From Leptospira bandrabouensis (lineage in GTDB: Bacteria > Spirochaetota > Leptospiria > Leptospirales > Leptospiraceae): a DNA stretch of 64,000 nt. Location of the stretch: contig NZ_RQHT01000001.1 in the NCBI RefSeq assembly GCF_004770905.1, positions 46,759-110,758 of the forward strand, in the 5' to 3' direction. The notes under the pieces are model-generated. The model was not told where the DNA came from. It did not search any database and was given only the letters and a program-made list of their open reading frames with translations. Below are positions 9,600 to 18,334 of the stretch, one piece after another (position 1 is the first letter of the stretch; each line of letters begins with the position of its first letter). The position numbers were made by a program, and so were the translations under genes.

Positions 9600-11327
9600 A
9601 TGGAAGAAAAAACCACATTTAAAGGCATTTCTGCCTATCCAGGCACCGTATATGGGAAGGTTTTTCGTTGGAAACAGTCCAAAAGGAAACGCGAAGACCG
9701 TACGGATCTTTCTCCTGATGAAATCAAAGAAGAAGTAGAACTCCTGAAAAAAGGGCTCCTCAAAACAGAGGAAGACCTAAATGACCTAGTACAAAAGTCA
9801 AAAACCAACCGAGAACTATCAGAAATTTTAGAATCGCAAATTGTATTTTTAAATGACCCATTATTCCGTGCCCGAGTTTTCGAAAGAATCGCACAAAACA
9901 ACGAATCGGCGGGTCTTGCCCTAGAAACAGCTGTTAGTTCTCTTTATGATGAATTCCAATCCATCCCTGATGAATTTTTTAGGGAACGAGCCGACCATAT
10001 TTTAGATATTGGGAAAAGAATCGAATCGAATCTTTATCCCGATAAGACAAACGATCAAACCAAAATTCCCGATGACGTCATCCTCATTGCCAAAGAAATC
10101 ACTCCTTCTGAGATGATCCAACTGGGAAAATCAAAACTCCGAGGGATCGCTACTGACTTTGGAGGGAAAACAGGACATACAGCCATTATTGCAAGAAACT
10201 ATGGAATCCCTACAATTGTAGGTTTAAAAAACATCACCTCACATGTAGAAGATGATGATTATATTTTACTCGATGCCACAAGGGGAATTTTAAACCGATC
10301 ACCAGGGATCGATGAAATCAAACTTGCCGGAATCAAAAGTGATATTCATAAAGCCCAGCCGTTACGTGAAATCAGTGATGGCCCAAAAGAAATCAAAACC
10401 AAAGATGGAAAAAAGTTTACCCTTCGCGCCAATATTGATTCTGAAGATGAAGTGGATTTAGCTTTTGAACAGGGAGCTGACGGAATTGGCCTTGTACGGA
10501 CAGAAATTTTATTCATTCGTTATGTAGAATTTAAACCAACAGAAGAAGAGCAGTTTGTTGTATACAAACGAATTCTATTAAAAATGGTAGGTCGCCCAGT
10601 GACATTCCGAGTTTGGGACATTGGAGCCGATAAAATGGAAAATGGATACGAAGAAGAAAATCCATTTCTAGGAAATCGAGGAATCCGTTACCTGCTCCGC
10701 CACCCACACTTTTTTAAAGAACAATTAAAAGCACTGCTTCGTGCCAGCGAATTTGGTACGATGAGAATCATGCTTCCCATGATCACAACCCGTTCTGAAA
10801 TTTTACAGACCAAATCCTTGTTAAGTGAATGTTTAGAAGAGTTAAAAAACGCAGGACTCGTCATCACAAAAAAAATTCCCCTTGGAATTATGGTGGAAAC
10901 ACCAGCTTGTGCACTCAATTTGCCATTTCTTGGAAATCATGTCGATTTCTATAGTGTAGGAACCAATGACCTTTTACAATACCTTTTGGCAGTAGAACGT
11001 AACAACCACTTGGTGGGTGATCTTTACAATCCTTGGCAGGTTGTCTTTTTATTGTTATTAAAAAACATAGCCGATGTAGCCAATGCCCAGAAAAAACCCA
11101 TTAGCATTTGTGGGGAAATTGGTAGTGATCCTATGTTTACCGCCGTTCTTATTGGTCTTGGATTTAGAGATTTGAGTTCTGCCCTGCCACTGATGCGAGA
11201 AGTAGCAGAAAAGGTACAAGAAATATCTTCTTGGAAAGCAAAACTTCTCGCCGAACAAGTGATTGGTCTTGCAGGCGAAGAAAAATTCGAAGAAATTGAA
11301 GCCTTAGTTTTAGAAACGAAAGGATAG
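9600..11327 (+). CDS. ptsI: Phosphoenolpyruvate-protein phosphotransferase (enzyme I)
   Basis: This 575-residue enzyme transfers phosphate from phosphoenolpyruvate to HPr. The phospho-His motif is GGKTGHTAIIARNYGIPT (~residue 191). The C-terminal PEP-binding barrel shows GLVRTEILFI, the metal-site region MVETPACALN and YSVGTNDLLQY, and the active-site Cys block ISICGEIGSD. I chose the ATG at 9600 rather than a TTG at 9585 because AAGGA lies 4 bases upstream and the length then equals the usual ~575. No sugar permease is adjacent, so a regulatory PTS is likely (inference). Confidence 0.93.
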   Translation: MEEKTTFKGISAYPGTVYGKVFRWKQSKRKREDRTDLSPDEIKEEVELLKKGLLKTEEDLNDLVQKSKTNRELSEILESQIVFLNDPLFRARVFERIAQNNESAGLALETAVSSLYDEFQSIPDEFFRERADHILDIGKRIESNLYPDKTNDQTKIPDDVILIAKEITPSEMIQLGKSKLRGIATDFGGKTGHTAIIARNYGIPTIVGLKNITSHVEDDDYILLDATRGILNRSPGIDEIKLAGIKSDIHKAQPLREISDGPKEIKTKDGKKFTLRANIDSEDEVDLAFEQGADGIGLVRTEILFIRYVEFKPTEEEQFVVYKRILLKMVGRPVTFRVWDIGADKMENGYEEENPFLGNRGIRYLLRHPHFFKEQLKALLRASEFGTMRIMLPMITTRSEILQTKSLLSECLEELKNAGLVITKKIPLGIMVETPACALNLPFLGNHVDFYSVGTNDLLQYLLAVERNNHLVGDLYNPWQVVFLLLLKNIADVANAQKKPISICGEIGSDPMFTAVLIGLGFRDLSSALPLMREVAEKVQEISSWKAKLLAEQVIGLAGEEKFEEIEALVLETKG

Positions 11328-11400
11328 ATACATATTATACATTACAACTCAGATGTTTTTAGATCGATCCAAATCAATGATCCTTACGATTCACTTCATT

Positions 11401-12732
11401 TTATGATGTGAGGATGGTTTTATCTTCTTCCTTACTTTTTAGTAAACCTAAGATAGATTTCTTTTTTAAAGAATAAATGGCATATAAAACGAAAGCACCA
11501 AAAAAAGAACAAATTACAAAGAATCCATAAAAGTTTTTCATACTTCCCCATTGGTTTTGGTACCCTGACAAAATCCCCGCCGCGTAATGACCAAAGGCAT
11601 TCGATAAAAACCAAATCCCCATAAGGAGAGAGGCATATTGTGTTGGAGCCATTTGACTGACAAAGGACAATCCTACCGGAGAAAGACAAAGTTCGCTTAA
11701 AGTATTCCAAAAATAGACAAAAACCAAAAATAGAATAGAAACAGAAACCCCAGTTTCTGCGTATCCTGCAGCCACTACCATCACAAGAAATCCAATACCC
11801 AGTAGTACCAAACTCAAAACAAACTTAAGAACAGGATTGGGGTTTTGATTCTTTTTAGAGAGAGTCGTCCAAATCAAAGAAACAATGGGACCTAAAAGCA
11901 GAATAAACAAAGGATTAATTGACTGTAATACGGAAGCTGGAATTTCAAATCCAAACAAATATCGATCGGTGTTTCTCAAAGCAAATAAGTTAAGAGAAGT
12001 CCCCATTTGTTCAAACGCCATCCAAAAGAAAATACTAAAAAAAGAAAGTAAAACAATGAGTAAGATTTTTGATTTTGTTTTCGGATCTACCGAACTTGGA
12101 TGGACAGAGTTTACCTTATGATTTTGTTTTAGCCAAATCGATTCTGGCAATCGTCTACTTCCAAAATAAAATACGATCATTCCCATCGCCATTCCAACAC
12201 CAGCCGATAAAAAACCTAAATGCCAATCTACCCTTTCCCCTAAACTACCGCAAATGATAGGACCAAGTAGGCCTCCCAAATTGATCCCCATATAAAAAAT
12301 AGTGAATCCACTATCTCTTAAATTTGGTTTTTCATCGTACAATCTTCCAAAGATCGTAGACATATTGGGTTTAAAAAATCCATTTCCTAATGCGAGTAAA
12401 ACAAGTCCTAAATAAAAAAAATAAATACCAGAAAAGGCCAGAGAGATATGCCCACATAACATTAAAAAACTACCTAAATAAATGGAAAATCGATAACTAA
12501 AGAACCTGTCGGTTAAGTATCCTCCAAAAACGGGCGTTAGGTAAACAAAACTAGTATAAAACGCATAAACGGCTCCCGCATCTGCATCCGAAAATCCAAG
12601 TGAATTTACCAGATACAAAACAAGGAGAGCCCGCATCCCATAGTAACTCAAACGTTCCCACATTTCTGTGAGAAATAGTGGTGTGATCCCTTTTGGGTGA
12701 GTATTTAAGTGGATTTCGTTCTGCTTTTCCAA
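11401..12732 (-). CDS. POT family proton-dependent oligopeptide transporter
   Basis: This 443-residue, ~12-segment major-facilitator protein begins with the POT signature PLFLTEMWERLSYYGMRALL, which includes the conserved ExxER motif. A second block (FYMGINLGGLLGPIICG) matches the second POT signature. The family imports di- and tripeptides with protons. Its start overlaps the end of the upstream adenosyltransferase gene by 28 bases on the same strand, so the two are likely co-transcribed. Confidence 0.92.
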   Translation of the reverse strand: MEKQNEIHLNTHPKGITPLFLTEMWERLSYYGMRALLVLYLVNSLGFSDADAGAVYAFYTSFVYLTPVFGGYLTDRFFSYRFSIYLGSFLMLCGHISLAFSGIYFFYLGLVLLALGNGFFKPNMSTIFGRLYDEKPNLRDSGFTIFYMGINLGGLLGPIICGSLGERVDWHLGFLSAGVGMAMGMIVFYFGSRRLPESIWLKQNHKVNSVHPSSVDPKTKSKILLIVLLSFFSIFFWMAFEQMGTSLNLFALRNTDRYLFGFEIPASVLQSINPLFILLLGPIVSLIWTTLSKKNQNPNPVLKFVLSLVLLGIGFLVMVVAAGYAETGVSVSILFLVFVYFWNTLSELCLSPVGLSFVSQMAPTQYASLLMGIWFLSNAFGHYAAGILSGYQNQWGSMKNFYGFFVICSFFGAFVLYAIYSLKKKSILGLLKSKEEDKTILTS

Positions 12733-13277
12733 ATGGTTTCCTCATTTCCAGTAGAAAAATTCGCAAACCGAGCCGCAACAAAAAGATAATCAGAAAGACG
12801 ATTGAGATAAATTCTTAAATCAGTATGGATTTCTCCACCAGATTCAATGTAAACAAGTAAGTCTCGTTCCAATCTACGACAAATGGTACGAGCAATATGC
12901 AAACTGCTAGCAAGAGAACTTCCCCCCGGTAAAATAAAAAACTTAATTTCGGGAAGCACTTCCATTAGCCGATCAATTTCCTTTTCTAAACTTTCCACAT
13001 CCGATCGCAAAACAACAGTTCCTTCCTTAGATTCTTTTGGTACGTAACCGGCAAGTTCCGATCCAATCTCAAAAAGAAAACTTTGAATGCCTTTTAAGTA
13101 ATTTAAAAATGTTGGTTCGAGTTTTAAGTCCTTCGCAAAAGAAAGAGCAAGGCCAATGGTGCTATTCAATTCGTCACAACTTCCGTAGAGATCCACTCTC
13201 CTATCTGTTTTGGAAACTTTGATGCCGGAGGCCAGGTAGGTTTGCCCACCATCTCCGAATTTGGTGTAGATTTTCAA
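12705..13277 (-). CDS. PduO-type ATP:cob(I)alamin adenosyltransferase
   Basis: This 190-residue cytoplasmic enzyme makes adenosylcobalamin from cob(I)alamin and ATP. The N-terminal ATP-binding motif KIYTKFGDGGQTYLASG, the VDLYGSCDELNSTIG block and the C-terminal ICRRLERDL and YLNRLSDYLFVAARFAN blocks are diagnostic of the PduO/MMAB type. It overlaps the downstream POT gene by 28 bases. Its start faces the flaB upstream region. Confidence 0.94.
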   Translation of the reverse strand: MKIYTKFGDGGQTYLASGIKVSKTDRRVDLYGSCDELNSTIGLALSFAKDLKLEPTFLNYLKGIQSFLFEIGSELAGYVPKESKEGTVVLRSDVESLEKEIDRLMEVLPEIKFFILPGGSSLASSLHIARTICRRLERDLLVYIESGGEIHTDLRIYLNRLSDYLFVAARFANFSTGNEETIWKSRTKST

Positions 13278-13306
13278 TTTCCCACTCCTTTAGAGCTTAA
13301 ATTTTC

Positions 13307-13334
13307 TTTACAGACCTCAGTTTTCTGGTATAGA
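13307..13334 (+). promoter_or_regulatory. Possible sigma70-type promoter upstream of flaB
   Basis: TTTACA (13307-13312) and TATAGA (13329-13334) are separated by 16 bases, each one or two changes from consensus. They lie about 150 bases before the flaB start. A sigma28-type element was looked for and not recognised. Confidence 0.4.
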
Positions 13335-13481
13335 ATCATCTGGAAAGGCAAAATTCATGGAAGAACCAAGGGCAGGCAACCCCTTCTCTTCTCGATGGAA
13401 ACGGACTCCTGGGCAGTGATTTTTACTTTTCTCCGCATGTAGGGAAACAGGCGGGTCATGGACACACAGGAGGGTGTGACA

Positions 13482-14330
13482 ATGATTATCAATCACAACA
13501 TCAGCGCGCTTGTGGCAAAACGAGCGCTCACAAACACGGGCCGTGACATGGACAAGTCCATGGAACACCTAGCGACCGGTATGCGAGTCAATAGACCTGG
13601 GGACGATTCCTTGGGATTCGCAGTGTCCGAAAAATTAAGATCACAAATTCGTGGCCTTGGCCAAGCAGAACGAAATACCCAGGATGGTATGTCGTTCCTT
13701 CAAGTCACCGAAGGATCTTTAGACCAAGTAAACTCTATCTTACAGAGGTTACGTGAACTTTCCGTTCAATCTTCCAACGGAATATATTCTAACGAAGACA
13801 GAAAACTCGTCCAGTTAGAAGTATCCCAACTTGTTGAAGAAGTGGAGAGGATCGGAACTTCTGCAGAGTTTAACAAAATCAAACCGTTGGATGGAAGGTT
13901 TTCTCGATCTTCCAAAAATCCAATGACTTTGCAAGTGGGTGCAAACGGAACAGAGAAAATAGAACTCTACATCAATACGATGACGAGTTCTTCTTTGAAA
14001 CTAAAAACAGCTGGAAGTAAGTTGACACTATCAACTCCAAACAAAGCTTCCGACTCACTGCAAGTCCTGGATGATGCCATCACCAAAGTCAACCGTTTGC
14101 GGTCTGACCTCGGTGCCTATTACAATCGATTGGATTTAACATTGAAATCACTGAGTAACAACTACGTGAACATTGTTTCTGCCGAATCGCAAGTAAGAGA
14201 TGCTGATATGGCTACGGAAATGGTAGAATATTCCAAAAACCAAATCCTAGCCAAATCGGGAGTGGCGATGCTTGCCCAAGCAAATCTAAGACCGGAATCC
14301 GTAGTAAAACTCCTCACGGACAGATACTAA
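13482..14330 (+). CDS. flaB: Flagellin, FlaB-type core filament protein
   Basis: This 282-residue flagellin forms the core of the periplasmic flagellar filament. It has the conserved N-terminal D0/D1 sequence (MIINHNISALVAKR ... SEKLRSQIRGL) and C-terminal D1/D0 sequence (ESQVRDADMATEMVEYSK ... LAQANLRPESVVKLL), with no long variable central domain, as in spirochaete FlaB proteins. I chose the ATG at 13482 because AGGAGGG (13468-13474) lies 7 bases upstream; an earlier in-frame ATG at 13458 would add eight residues before the conserved start. A hairpin follows the gene. Confidence 0.95.
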   Translation: MIINHNISALVAKRALTNTGRDMDKSMEHLATGMRVNRPGDDSLGFAVSEKLRSQIRGLGQAERNTQDGMSFLQVTEGSLDQVNSILQRLRELSVQSSNGIYSNEDRKLVQLEVSQLVEEVERIGTSAEFNKIKPLDGRFSRSSKNPMTLQVGANGTEKIELYINTMTSSSLKLKTAGSKLTLSTPNKASDSLQVLDDAITKVNRLRSDLGAYYNRLDLTLKSLSNNYVNIVSAESQVRDADMATEMVEYSKNQILAKSGVAMLAQANLRPESVVKLLTDRY

Positions 14331-14351
14331 TTCCGATAAAAAAAGAAACAG

Positions 14352-14379
14352 AAATCCTCCTTGCAAACAGGGAGGATTT
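14352..14379 (+). terminator. Hairpin after flaB, likely terminator
   Basis: A perfect 9-base inverted repeat (AAATCCTCC / GGAGGATTT) with a 10-base loop lies 22 bases after the flaB stop. The following T-run is short and broken, so termination strength is uncertain. Confidence 0.55.
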
Positions 14380-14431
14380 CTTCAGAATTTGTCCTTATAC
14401 TTAGTAGAGAGTGTAAGCGAGGACAATCACT

Positions 14432-15163
14432 TTGAAACAAATCATCTCCGGAATTCTTTCCCTATCATTACTTTCCACAATCTCTTGTGGACTTTCCGAC
14501 AACACAAAAAGACTAATCTTAAGTACGTCCATTGGATGTGGTGTAGGTCTTGCTCTTGGTGCTGTTTATGATGAGGCACAACGTAAAAAAGATACAAAAG
14601 ACAAAAAGAACGATATCCAAAGACAAATTAAATCCTCTCTAGCAATGGAAAAGAAAAAACCACAAAACAAAGGTAAGATTGTGGGTCTTGGTGCCGGTTG
14701 TTTGGCAGGACTTGGAACAGGTTTTTATCTCAATACCATGTATGACAACATGGCTGAAGAAATGAAAAAACAAGGAATCACTCTTACAAAAACGGAAAAA
14801 GGTGGAGAAACTGTGGCTCTCACTGCTTCTATGGACGGGGGAATTGCCTTTGAAGATGGAAAGGCAGACCTGAAAGGAAAAGGAAAGGAAAATATTGATA
14901 AATTAGCAGAAGCGCTAGCAGCTTACCCTGAAACTAAAATCAATATCTCTGGACATGCCAACCGCACAGGAGCAGAAGATTTAAACCAAAAATTATCACA
15001 AGACCGTGCGATCACTGCCAAAAATGCAATCACTGAAAATGGTGTCGAAAGCAAACGAATTGGATCGGTGCAAGGTCTTGGTTCTACAACACCGCTAAAA
15101 GGTGTGGATCCAAAAGACGGATCGAACCGCCGTGTGGAAGTAGAAATCGTTCCTGCAAGCTAA
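14432..15163 (+). CDS. OmpA-family lipoprotein with glycine-zipper segment
   Basis: This 243-residue protein begins at TTG with GAGG about 9 bases upstream. It has a lipoprotein signal peptide (lipobox LSTISC, Cys ~19). Two small-residue-rich helices follow (CGVGLALGAVYDEA and GLGAGCLAGLGTGFY), resembling a glycine zipper. The C-terminal half is an OmpA-like peptidoglycan-binding domain (ISGHANRTGAEDLNQKLSQD and SNRRVEVEI). It likely tethers the outer membrane to the cell wall. It resembles, but is not obviously the same as, the Leptospira OmpA lipoprotein Loa22. Confidence 0.88.
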   Translation: MKQIISGILSLSLLSTISCGLSDNTKRLILSTSIGCGVGLALGAVYDEAQRKKDTKDKKNDIQRQIKSSLAMEKKKPQNKGKIVGLGAGCLAGLGTGFYLNTMYDNMAEEMKKQGITLTKTEKGGETVALTASMDGGIAFEDGKADLKGKGKENIDKLAEALAAYPETKINISGHANRTGAEDLNQKLSQDRAITAKNAITENGVESKRIGSVQGLGSTTPLKGVDPKDGSNRRVEVEIVPAS

Positions 15164-15215
15164 GCAAAGTAAGACATAAAAAAGGGACAATCTGTCCCCT
15201 TTTTCTAACGATAGA

Positions 15216-15244
15216 AAAGCCTACAATGTTTGTAGGCTTTTTTG
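15216..15244. terminator. Strong bidirectional rho-independent terminator
   Basis: AAAGCCTACAA and TTGTAGGCTTT form a stem of about 11 bp with a 3-base loop, followed by a T-run. A weaker hairpin (GGGACA/TGTCCC, 15184-15198, then T's) precedes it. It lies between the convergent OmpA-like and ybaB genes and can serve both. Confidence 0.85.
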
Positions 15245-15267
15245 TTTTCAATTAGTTCAAAACCTAT

Positions 15268-15588
15268 TTACATACCGAATCCAGGAAAACCACCCATAGC
15301 CTGCATTTGTTTGGCGGCTCCCGCTTGGGCATCCTGTAAAGCCTTTGTGTAAGCTTCCTGAATGGATTTTTCTAGCAGGTTTTTGTCTTTTTTCTCAATC
15401 AATTCATCTTCTATTTGGATGGATTTCATCTGGAATTTTCCATCCAAAGTGACAGAAAGGAGTTTGTTTTTTGAAATTCCCACGAAATTGAGGCCCGCAA
15501 GTTCCTTTTCCATCGTTTTCACCTGCGACCGCATCTTTTTCATCTGTTTGAGCATATCAAACTTGTTTCCACCCGCTCCACCGAACAT
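15268..15588 (-). CDS. ybaB: YbaB/EbfC family nucleoid-associated protein
   Basis: This 106-residue DNA-binding protein has the family's N-terminal FGGAGGNKFDMLKQMKKM helix, a central beta region (VTLDGKFQMKSIQI) and a Gly/Met-rich tail (AMGGFPGFGM). YbaB dimers bind DNA and often sit beside recombination genes, but recR or dnaX is not adjacent here. I chose the ATG at 15588 over a GTG two codons upstream because AGAGG lies 5 bases before it. Confidence 0.9.
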   Translation of the reverse strand: MFGGAGGNKFDMLKQMKKMRSQVKTMEKELAGLNFVGISKNKLLSVTLDGKFQMKSIQIEDELIEKKDKNLLEKSIQEAYTKALQDAQAGAAKQMQAMGGFPGFGM

Positions 15589-15667
15589 AATCACCTCTTT
15601 TCCATTCAGGATTTTTTTTCTTTAAAAGAAGGCAAATATAAAACTTACCAATGTCGATACTGTAAAT

Positions 15668-17026
15668 ATGATCCATCCAAATTCTCCATACAAACGAATC
15701 TGGGATCTTTTTGTTTTTATTTGTATTACCTATTTTGCCGTCGAAGTCCCCATCCGCCTCGTCTTTCATTATAAACTTTCAGCAGGTGTGAACTACTTAG
15801 AAAGGGGGATCCAAATTGTATTTGGAATTGATGTCCTGCTCAATTTTAACACCGCCATCTTAAAAGACAGACTTCTCATTCAAAACCGAAAGATAGTTTC
15901 TAAAACCTATTTACGTTCCTGGTTCTTGATTGATTTTTTATCAGCCTTTCCTTTTGACCTATTTGGTGGATTTTTTTTCAGGTACTTTGGTGTTACCGAT
16001 AGTTTAAAAATTCTGCGGTTACTTCGTTCTGTTCGAGTGTTTGAACTTTTTAAATCTCTCCGAATGCTAGCTCTCGGGTCCGATTCTGATGAGCGTTTTA
16101 AATTGATAGAAGTCATCAATCCAATGACCTTTCGATTGATATTTTTTGTGTATTGGACAAGTCTTTTTGCTCATTGGGTTGCTTGTGGTTGGATCTACTT
16201 AGGACCTGATTTTTTACCTGATAAAGATATGGTCACAAGATATGTTCGTGCACTGTATTGGTCAGTTACTACGCTGACAACCATTGGATACGGAGACATT
16301 ACACCTGTTACTAATATACAAACCGTTTATACTATGGGTGTCATGATCTTAGGAGTGGGTATTTACGGATACGTTATTGGTAACATTGCTACTTTGTTAT
16401 CTAATTTAGATATTTCGAGAGTTACTTTCCAAGAAAAATTAAATACAATTAATACATTTATAAAATATAAAAAGTTACCTCCACACCTTGCCAATCGAAT
16501 CCGTTCCTATTATGTAAATCTTTGGGAAAACAAACACGGGATTGACGAATCCGAAATTTGGGACCAACTTCCATCGGGTATTAAAATTGATGTATCCTTA
16601 TTCTTACATAACCATTTAATTTCAGTTGTTCCCTTTTTTAAAAATGCACCAGAAGAATTAAAAAGAGAAGTGGTTTTGGAATTAAGACCTGCATTTTATA
16701 TGAAAGGCGATATTATCTTTAGAGAAGGTGATGTTCCTCATAATATGTATTTTCTTTCGAAAGGTCATGTGGAAGTGATTAAGGAAAAAACAGGAGAAAT
16801 CCTTGCGACACTCAATTCAGGATCATTTTTTGGAGAAATGAGTTTAATCGATGATTCTTTAAGAACGGCAACCATCAAAGCAGGTTCCTATTGCGATGTG
16901 TATACTTTAGGAAAAGACAGGTTTGCGGAGATTTTAAAACACCATCCTGGGTTTGCCAAACACATCCAAACAATCGCAGAAGAACGTAAAAAAAACCAAA
17001 GCTCAAAAACACATTATCCAGAATGA
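15668..17026 (+). CDS. Cyclic-nucleotide-regulated voltage-type potassium channel
   Basis: This 452-residue membrane protein has six predicted transmembrane segments. An S4-like segment has regularly spaced Arg/Lys (LKILRLLRSVRVFELFK, residues ~113-129). The selectivity filter is TTIGYGD (~204-210). The C-terminal cyclic-nucleotide-binding domain (~320-435) has MKGDIIFREGD and FFGEMSLIDDSLRTATI, including the Glu and Arg that bind the cyclic phosphate. It probably conducts K+ under cAMP or cGMP control. The gene runs divergently from ybaB. Confidence 0.92.
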   Translation: MIHPNSPYKRIWDLFVFICITYFAVEVPIRLVFHYKLSAGVNYLERGIQIVFGIDVLLNFNTAILKDRLLIQNRKIVSKTYLRSWFLIDFLSAFPFDLFGGFFFRYFGVTDSLKILRLLRSVRVFELFKSLRMLALGSDSDERFKLIEVINPMTFRLIFFVYWTSLFAHWVACGWIYLGPDFLPDKDMVTRYVRALYWSVTTLTTIGYGDITPVTNIQTVYTMGVMILGVGIYGYVIGNIATLLSNLDISRVTFQEKLNTINTFIKYKKLPPHLANRIRSYYVNLWENKHGIDESEIWDQLPSGIKIDVSLFLHNHLISVVPFFKNAPEELKREVVLELRPAFYMKGDIIFREGDVPHNMYFLSKGHVEVIKEKTGEILATLNSGSFFGEMSLIDDSLRTATIKAGSYCDVYTLGKDRFAEILKHHPGFAKHIQTIAEERKKNQSSKTHYPE

Positions 17027-17084
17027 TCGAACACAATGGTATTTATTGTCTAAATATCAGTTAGCCATCCATTATTAATACCAA

Positions 17085-17858
17085 TTAAGGTTTCATAGTT
17101 AGAATCGAATTCTCGGGGTCCACCAAAGCAATCGATTCATCTGCTAACAAATCAAAGGCGTGCCAAGCATTGCTGTCTTTCTTTAAACTTTCTTGTTTTT
17201 CCGTTTTCGTTTTGATGGTTTCTGATTTTGGAATTTCAGCCAAACAAGGAATCTCTTCAATTTGTTTTAATTTATCCAGTAAGTCTCTATGTTTTTTGGA
17301 TGGACCAAACCACGAAGGAACAAAGGCAATTTTTTTCTTTTGGCTAAAAATGGTTTCTGTTTGCGTGATTTCATCCAAAAGTAAATTCACAGCGCGGATG
17401 GTCCATTTGCTCGGAGTCACAGGAATTAGAATCAACTCAGAATTATAAATAGCGGTCGTCAGTTCGTGTTTGGCAGAACCAGGAGTATCAATGATTACAA
17501 ACTTATATTTGTTTCGTACTTCTTCTAATGCTCTTTTGAACTGTAGAGAAAGACTTGCCGAATCTGGATTGTATTTGGTGAGTTTAGCTAGACTTAACGT
17601 GGATGGCAGTACGTCGAATTGTTTGGTTTCCCTAATGCAGTCAGTGATTTTTTTCATACCAAGAAGGACACTCATCACACTTGTTTCTTCTAGTTGAGTT
17701 AAATCCAAATCCGGTAAACAATAGTCAGTCAAATCACCTTGCATATCCATATCTACCACTAAGGTTTTTCCTCGTCTGGCTAAGGCACAGGCTAAGTGGG
17801 CGGCTGTAGTGGATTTCCCACTTCCTCCCTTGATATTGGAAACAGAGATAACCTTCAT
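17085..17858 (-). CDS. ParA/MinD-like partition ATPase
   Basis: This 257-residue P-loop ATPase has a deviant Walker A motif (NIKGGSGKSTTAAHLA, residues ~7-22), VVDMDMQGDLTDYC and VIIDTPGS (Walker B). It may position DNA or protein cargo on the nucleoid. No parB is next to it, so it is an orphan ParA rather than the main chromosome-partition pair. I chose the ATG at 17858, which puts the P-loop at the N-terminus; a GTG at 17894 would add 12 non-conserved residues. Confidence 0.88.
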   Translation of the reverse strand: MKVISVSNIKGGSGKSTTAAHLACALARRGKTLVVDMDMQGDLTDYCLPDLDLTQLEETSVMSVLLGMKKITDCIRETKQFDVLPSTLSLAKLTKYNPDSASLSLQFKRALEEVRNKYKFVIIDTPGSAKHELTTAIYNSELILIPVTPSKWTIRAVNLLLDEITQTETIFSQKKKIAFVPSWFGPSKKHRDLLDKLKQIEEIPCLAEIPKSETIKTKTEKQESLKKDSNAWHAFDLLADESIALVDPENSILTMKP

Positions 17859-17953
17859 GGGGCATAGAATGCTCTGAATTCCCCAATTGACCACTGATTT
17901 TTTTTTGAATTTTCCTTGGAATGGACTTCGGTTACCTTAATTTGGGTTTAGTT

Positions 17954-18334
17954 ATGGCATTTACAATTCGATTCCGTGTTTGGGACAAACAAGAAAAAGA
18001 ATTCACTCAAAAAGGATTTAGTTTAACCCTAGATGGGAAACTTTTAAAGTTTGGGCAACCTATCTCGAACGAAGATAATTATGTAGTTAATACTTTTACC
18101 GGACTAAAAGACAAATACGACAAAGATCTATATGAAGAGGACATCATTGAACACACAGTTGCCAAAGGTGGAAACCTTACACAACATACAGGTGTTATTC
18201 GTTACAACAACGAACATGGAGCCTTTTATTTAGAAAACGGACCTCCTCTATTACAATTGTTTTCCATACGAAAAGTGGGAAATCCCTACGAAAATCCCGT
18301 CTTATATGATTTGTATTTAAAAAGTAAATCTTGA
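17954..18334 (+). CDS. YopX-like protein
   Basis: This 126-residue protein has the YopX pattern: an N-terminal IRFRVWDKQEKEF and the core TFTGLKDKYDKDLYEEDII. YopX proteins are mostly found in phages and mobile elements, and their function is unknown. No other phage genes are near it, so its place among chromosomal genes is odd. An ATG at 17921 would add 11 residues; I prefer 17954 because YopX proteins normally begin just before the RFRxWD motif. Its stop overlaps the TTG start of the next gene. Confidence 0.75.
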   Translation: MAFTIRFRVWDKQEKEFTQKGFSLTLDGKLLKFGQPISNEDNYVVNTFTGLKDKYDKDLYEEDIIEHTVAKGGNLTQHTGVIRYNNEHGAFYLENGPPLLQLFSIRKVGNPYENPVLYDLYLKSKS

